NCBI GenBank assembly: GCA_003646995.1
Contig: QMLZ01000110.1
Coordinates: 1 to 9,320 of the forward strand
Direction: 5' to 3'
DNA: 9,320 nt
Origin: Deltaproteobacteria bacterium
Lineage (GTDB): Bacteria > Desulfobacterota > DSM-4660 > Desulfatiglandales > Desulfatiglandaceae
Shown piece by piece: positions 6,282-9,320 of this stretch (positions are counted from its first letter, which is position 1; every line of letters starts with the position of its first letter). Position numbers and translations under genes: made by a program. Under the pieces are notes generated by a model. The model saw nothing but the letters and a program-made list of their open reading frames with translations. It made no database searches and was not told where the DNA came from.

Positions 6282-7901
6282 ATGGACATCTTGAACACCA
6301 AAAATGCTACTATTCTTGGTCGTAACATGAACCTCAGGAAATTGTTAGAGAGAAAGGTTCGTCAGCATGGTGATAAACCATTCATCATATTTGTGGACAA
6401 GGATATGAATGAGGAAATTTTGACATATAACCGGTTTAATGAAAAAGTAAACCGTCTAGCTAACTGGCTCCTTTCTAAAGGTATACGGAAAGGAGACTTT
6501 GTACTGACGCACTTGCCAAACTCTAGCGGTTTTCTTATCGCACTTCATGCGTGCACAAAGATAGGGGCTATTATGATCCCTTCTATCATTTTTGATGTAG
6601 CTGAAGACCTAGAATACAAGCTCAATTTCTCAGAAGCAAAGATGGTAATTACCGATGGGGAATACTTTCCTCTATTCGACAGTATTCGCGACAAATGCCC
6701 AACGGTCAAGGACATTGTCATCTACCGGTCCGATGAACCGATACGTGGAACCTATGCATGGGATGATATACTTGAAAGCTCACCATCTGAATTGCCATGG
6801 GTTGATATAGACCCATTAGACACGGCACAAATGCTCTTTACCTCAGGTACAACTGCTAGACCTAAAGGTGTTATTCTTACTCATGCAAACTTTTTGTATA
6901 TAGGTGAAATATGCTCGCGCAGCTTCGCAGTTTGTCCTGATGACCGTTACCTATTAGTCCTTCCCCTTTTCCATGTTAACGCACAATGCATCTCCTACTT
7001 CCCATGTTTGACTGCAGGGGCGAGCATTGTTGTCTGTGAACGCTTCAGTGCAACACAGTTTAGTGAACTAATCCGCAAATATGATTGTACCATCTGTTCG
7101 CTTGTCTCTGCCACCGTTCGAATGATTTTGGCTCAACCAGAGCACCCGCTTGACGGGGAAAGCAAGATGTGGAGGTGCCCTTATGCGATTGCCATATCAG
7201 ACGAAGAGTGGGACGCCTTTGAGAGAAGATTCAAAACGATGCTTATTGATCTGTATGGGCTCACCGAGACACTGGCTCCCTGCACTATTATGCCCATATG
7301 GGGAGAGCATCGAAGAGGCTCTGTGGGTTGGCCCAACTTCGGGATGGAGGTAAAAATAGTAGATGACAATCGCAAAGAAGTTCCTATTGGGGAAACTGGA
7401 GAAATCGCCATAAAGGGTGAACCAGGAATAAGCCTTTTTAAAGAGTATTACAAAAACCCAGAGGCAACAGCTGCAGACCTTGTGGACGGATGGTTTTACT
7501 CGGGAGATTATGGCAAGATGGATGAAGACGGGTACGTATACTTTATTGACAGAAAAAAGGACATAATACAGCGTGCCGCCGAGAATATCTCCGCTCCAGA
7601 GGTTGAAAGGGTTATCAATGAGCATCCCGCTGTGGAGGAATCTTGTGTAATTGCTGTTCCGGACCCAGTAAGAGACGAGGCCGTAATGGCTATAGTGCGT
7701 TTCAAAGAAGGAGCATCTGTTACGGCCGAAGAACTCGATGAATTCTGCAGAGCGAGGATGGCAAAGTTTAAGGTTCCGGAATATTGGCTTTTCCAAAAAG
7801 AAGAATTTCCAAAAACTTCTATTGGTAAGATTCGTAAGAATATCATTCGCAAGGAAATTCATGAAGACTGGGATCCAAATAAGTATATAAAGGTTAGGTA
7901 G
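6282..7901 (+). CDS. ATP-dependent acyl-CoA synthetase, CaiC-like (AMP-forming ANL family)
   Basis: This 539-residue enzyme of the ANL superfamily would activate a carboxylic acid through an acyl-adenylate to the CoA thioester, the entry step of the pathway. Motifs in order: the P-loop-like A3 signature FTSGTTARPKGV (186-197), PLFHVN (228-233), the A5 motif YGLTET (325-330), the A7 motif GWFYSGDYG (403-411), the A8 hinge region RKKDII (424-429), and the C-terminal A10 motif with the adenylation Lys516 in TSIGKIRK. Many segments parallel the carnitine/crotonobetaine-CoA ligase CaiC, including GEIAIKGEPG, LFKEYYKNPEATA and ARMAKFKVPEYW. CaiC is therefore the nearest relative I can name, but nothing else here points to carnitine, so the substrate stays open. 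An oddity is RAAENIS at 431-437: most relatives have two glycines (GGEN) where this protein has two alanines, in the loop that helps form the CoA site. The unknown protein follows after 28 bases. Confidence 0.93.
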   Translation: MDILNTKNATILGRNMNLRKLLERKVRQHGDKPFIIFVDKDMNEEILTYNRFNEKVNRLANWLLSKGIRKGDFVLTHLPNSSGFLIALHACTKIGAIMIPSIIFDVAEDLEYKLNFSEAKMVITDGEYFPLFDSIRDKCPTVKDIVIYRSDEPIRGTYAWDDILESSPSELPWVDIDPLDTAQMLFTSGTTARPKGVILTHANFLYIGEICSRSFAVCPDDRYLLVLPLFHVNAQCISYFPCLTAGASIVVCERFSATQFSELIRKYDCTICSLVSATVRMILAQPEHPLDGESKMWRCPYAIAISDEEWDAFERRFKTMLIDLYGLTETLAPCTIMPIWGEHRRGSVGWPNFGMEVKIVDDNRKEVPIGETGEIAIKGEPGISLFKEYYKNPEATAADLVDGWFYSGDYGKMDEDGYVYFIDRKKDIIQRAAENISAPEVERVINEHPAVEESCVIAVPDPVRDEAVMAIVRFKEGASVTAEELDEFCRARMAKFKVPEYWLFQKEEFPKTSIGKIRKNIIRKEIHEDWDPNKYIKVR

Positions 7902-7929
7902 AAAGAACCTTTTTGCAAGGGAGCAAAGA

Positions 7930-8673
7930 ATGCTGAAGCTAACTAAATCAGAAAAATTAGGAAGGATGATACGAAAGGACGATTGGGAAGATTTGGGCAT
8001 TCCCACGCCAAAAATGTTGATGAAGGCTATCGATGAGGGTAGGTACAGTGAAGCCAAAGCTCTTGCCCTCTATATGATCCCAGAGGGAAAAGCGCTCCAT
8101 GATCTTTATTGTGATTGGATCTGGGACATCTTGACCAAAACAGCTGAGTTTTATGGAGAAGAGGCGGTTTATAAGCTATGTCGCTCGACGCAAGAGACAT
8201 GGATGCTAAAGCGAACGTGGAAAGCCTTGCTAAAAATGCCTGTTGAGGAAAGGGTTTACGTGAATGCCGAGATTATGCGGTCTCATCGTTGCGGTCCTGA
8301 GCAGGACGGACAAATAGAAATAATTGATGAGCCTGATCGCATTTCAATAAAGATGGACCCTTGCGGAAGTGGGGGAAGAATGAGGAGGGGAGACCCCGTA
8401 GACGGGACACCTTCTAGGTTAGGCCCGCCGTACAATTTTGGGGTAACAAAAAAACCTTATCCCTGGAGCTGGGGAAAATCTAACGTTCCTTATTATTGCG
8501 TGCATTGTGCTGTCAATGAGATCCTACCAATTGAGTGGGGGGGCTTTCCTCTCTGGGTAACAGGTTATTCTGATGATCCAGAAGAACCTTGCTACTGGCA
8601 TTTCTACAAGAGACCGGAGTGGATACCTGAGATCTATTTTGAGCGATTGGGTTTTTCAAAAAAGATCCGTTGA
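7930..8673 (+). CDS. Protein of unknown function with Cys/His motifs
   Basis: This 247-residue protein is not one I can assign to a named family. The N-terminal half (about 25-105) looks helical and Trp-rich, for example HDLYCDWIWDIL at 57-68. The C-terminal half is rich in Cys, His, Gly, Pro and Trp. It holds four striking patches: SHRCGPEQDG (118-127), DPCGSGGRM (143-151), YYCVHCAVNE (188-197) and CYWHFYKRPEW (221-231). Cys121, Cys145, Cys190, Cys193 and Cys221, with His119, His192 and His224, could bind a metal or cluster, and Cys190/Cys193 form a CxxC pair. I see no signal peptide or membrane helix, so it is probably cytoplasmic. The start is ATG 7930, six bases after AAGGGAG (7917-7923). 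It lies 28 bases after the synthetase stop and is probably co-transcribed with it, which suggests a role with the same substrate: an accessory, a modifying enzyme or a sensor. No function is claimed. Confidence 0.85.
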   Translation: MLKLTKSEKLGRMIRKDDWEDLGIPTPKMLMKAIDEGRYSEAKALALYMIPEGKALHDLYCDWIWDILTKTAEFYGEEAVYKLCRSTQETWMLKRTWKALLKMPVEERVYVNAEIMRSHRCGPEQDGQIEIIDEPDRISIKMDPCGSGGRMRRGDPVDGTPSRLGPPYNFGVTKKPYPWSWGKSNVPYYCVHCAVNEILPIEWGGFPLWVTGYSDDPEEPCYWHFYKRPEWIPEIYFERLGFSKKIR

Positions 8674-9079
8674 TAGGTGTCAATCAATTACTCGTAACAC
8701 ACACGTTGCATGGCTTCTTTTTGGTGTGATTGGACGATAACCTACGAAAAGTTTGTGAGCGTCTGGGGTACCCATATTTTATTTCCCGAAATGAATGATA
8801 ATATGAGCTGCCATGGAGGAATGGTAGGCAAAAACGGATAAAATTTTTCGCGCATTTTGAGCCTTTTCTCCATCGCTCAGTGAAAGGACGCGGGTATTTG
8901 TGGGCCTCAGGTGTAGTAGAGGCATTTCCTGACGCAAACGTGGCACTAGTCCTTGTATCTGCTCGTCTGTGATATAGTGTAGGCACCCGGTGTGATAAGG
9001 AGAGATATCTCAACATGGATCTGCTTAAGGAAGCGGAGATGCCTGTCTGCCAGCCAGGTAGAGAGAACCAAGTTGCCAT
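8674..9079. other. Region without a supported gene between the cluster and the IS element
   Basis: I recognise no protein, tRNA or stable RNA here and find no convincing terminator, although the cluster's transcript should end in this stretch. A 131-codon - strand frame (8684-9079) is Ser/Arg-rich and unrecognisable. A + strand frame from 8802 to 9083 is interrupted by one TGA (8970-8972) and also has no recognisable product. The region may hold eroded coding sequence next to the insertion. Confidence 0.55.
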
Positions 9080-9320
9080 TTAACCCGAAGTTCCTGATTG
9101 AGAATGATATAACTTATTGTAATAAATAAACATCGCTAAAATGTAAATTGCCTATACTGGGTACGTCATAATCTTACACGCAGAAGTTTTAATGCCCTCT
9201 GCTGTACCGGTGTGGGTAGAGTGATCTTGTCAAAGGCCGGGGCCGCAGGCAGACGGGGTTGAATGCGGTTTTTACAAATGGTGGCCAAATCCTTTAACAA
9301 GGTCCTGAAGCTGTGTACCA
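9080..9320 (-). mobile_element. Right-edge insertion sequence, partial
   Basis: The window ends inside an IS element whose transposase runs leftwards. The transposase stop lies at 9166-9168 and is followed by an AT-rich tail. On the - strand this tail ends with GGAACTTCGGGTTAA (9080-9094), which resembles the terminal inverted repeats I recall for IS1634-like elements. The boundary near 9080 is therefore an estimate. The other end of the element and any target duplication lie outside the window. Confidence 0.5.
9166..9320 (-). CDS. Transposase C-terminus (IS4 superfamily, possibly IS1634-like), partial
   Basis: On the - strand, a frame entering from the right edge runs 50 codons to TGA (9166-9168). 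It contains SFRTLLKDLATICKNRI followed, after a Pro/Ala-rich stretch, by ITLPTPVQQRALKLL near the end. The order L-L-x-D-L-A-T-I then P-T-P-x-Q-x-x-A-x-x-L-L is the C-terminal pattern I associate with large DDE transposases of the IS1634 type. This part lies after the catalytic core, so the DDE residues are not visible and activity cannot be judged. The family name is less certain than the transposase assignment. It faces the catabolic cluster tail-to-tail. Confidence 0.65.
   Translation of the reverse strand, partial: VHSFRTLLKDLATICKNRIQPRLPAAPAFDKITLPTPVQQRALKLLRVRL

Noticed and set aside
7197..8057. 286-codon - strand frame opposite the synthetase end
   Set aside because: It lies antisense to the conserved synthetase C-terminal motifs and the start of the next gene; its Phe/Ser-rich product has no recognisable motif.
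8674..8740. Short inverted matches after the last gene (TTGAT/ATCAA and CACAC/GTGTG) as a terminator
   Set aside because: Stems are only five pairs with large loops, and the T run lies inside a loop rather than after a stem.
8710..8841. 43-codon + strand frame starting at ATG 8710
   Set aside because: It has no Shine-Dalgarno site and no recognisable product.
8684..9079. 131-codon open frame on the - strand
   Set aside because: It is rich in Ser and Arg, has no recognisable domain, lacks a good ribosome binding site and begins right at the proposed IS boundary. It is treated as a chance frame.
9263..9320. + strand frame starting at ATG 9263 and running off the right edge
   Set aside because: It lies opposite the better-supported transposase C-terminus and has only a weak ribosome binding site.

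Overview
The window reads as part of a catabolic acyl-CoA (beta-oxidation type) gene cluster, all on the + strand, bounded on the right by an insertion sequence on the - strand. Gene order is: the last codons of a probable short-chain dehydrogenase (2-43), an enoyl-CoA hydratase (78-860), a single protein joining dihydrolipoamide acyltransferase (E2) to dihydrolipoamide dehydrogenase (E3) (885-3500), two dissimilar acyl-CoA dehydrogenase subunits (3599-4780 and 4816-5952), a CaiC-like acyl-CoA synthetase (6282-7901), and a Cys/His-rich protein that I do not recognise (7930-8673). After about 400 bases without a supported gene comes the 3' end of an IS transposase, running in from the right edge.

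The genes fit one pathway. The synthetase would activate a carboxylic acid to its CoA thioester, the acyl-CoA dehydrogenase pair would introduce the alpha,beta double bond, the hydratase would add water, and the SDR just upstream could oxidise the resulting 3-hydroxyacyl-CoA. No thiolase, electron-transfer flavoprotein or 2-oxoacid dehydrogenase E1 is visible, so the pathway is incomplete within the window. The dehydrogenase pair resembles the large/small subunit layout of pimeloyl-CoA dehydrogenase (PimC/PimD) and the alpha2beta2 FadE enzymes of steroid side-chain degradation. This suggests a bulky, cyclic or dicarboxylic substrate rather than a plain fatty acid, but the substrate cannot be read from the sequence. 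The E2-E3 fusion is the most unusual element: it would catalyse the acyl-transfer and reoxidation steps of a 2-oxoacid (or acetoin-type) dehydrogenase complex whose E1 must be encoded elsewhere.

The organism is a bacterium with clear Shine-Dalgarno sites and moderate GC. Gene content and style are compatible with an anaerobic or syntrophic degrader (Desulfobacterota or a related lineage), but this is a guess. Base composition changes inside the cluster. Sampled 60-base rows have 32-35 G+C before position 3500 and 24-26 after it, so the left part (SDR, hydratase, E2-E3) and the right part (dehydrogenases, synthetase, unknown protein) may have different histories or belong to separate transcription units.

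The points most worth a second look are the E2-E3 fusion, the complementary active-site residues split between the two dehydrogenase subunits, and the unrecognised protein with conserved-looking Cys/His motifs at the end of the cluster.
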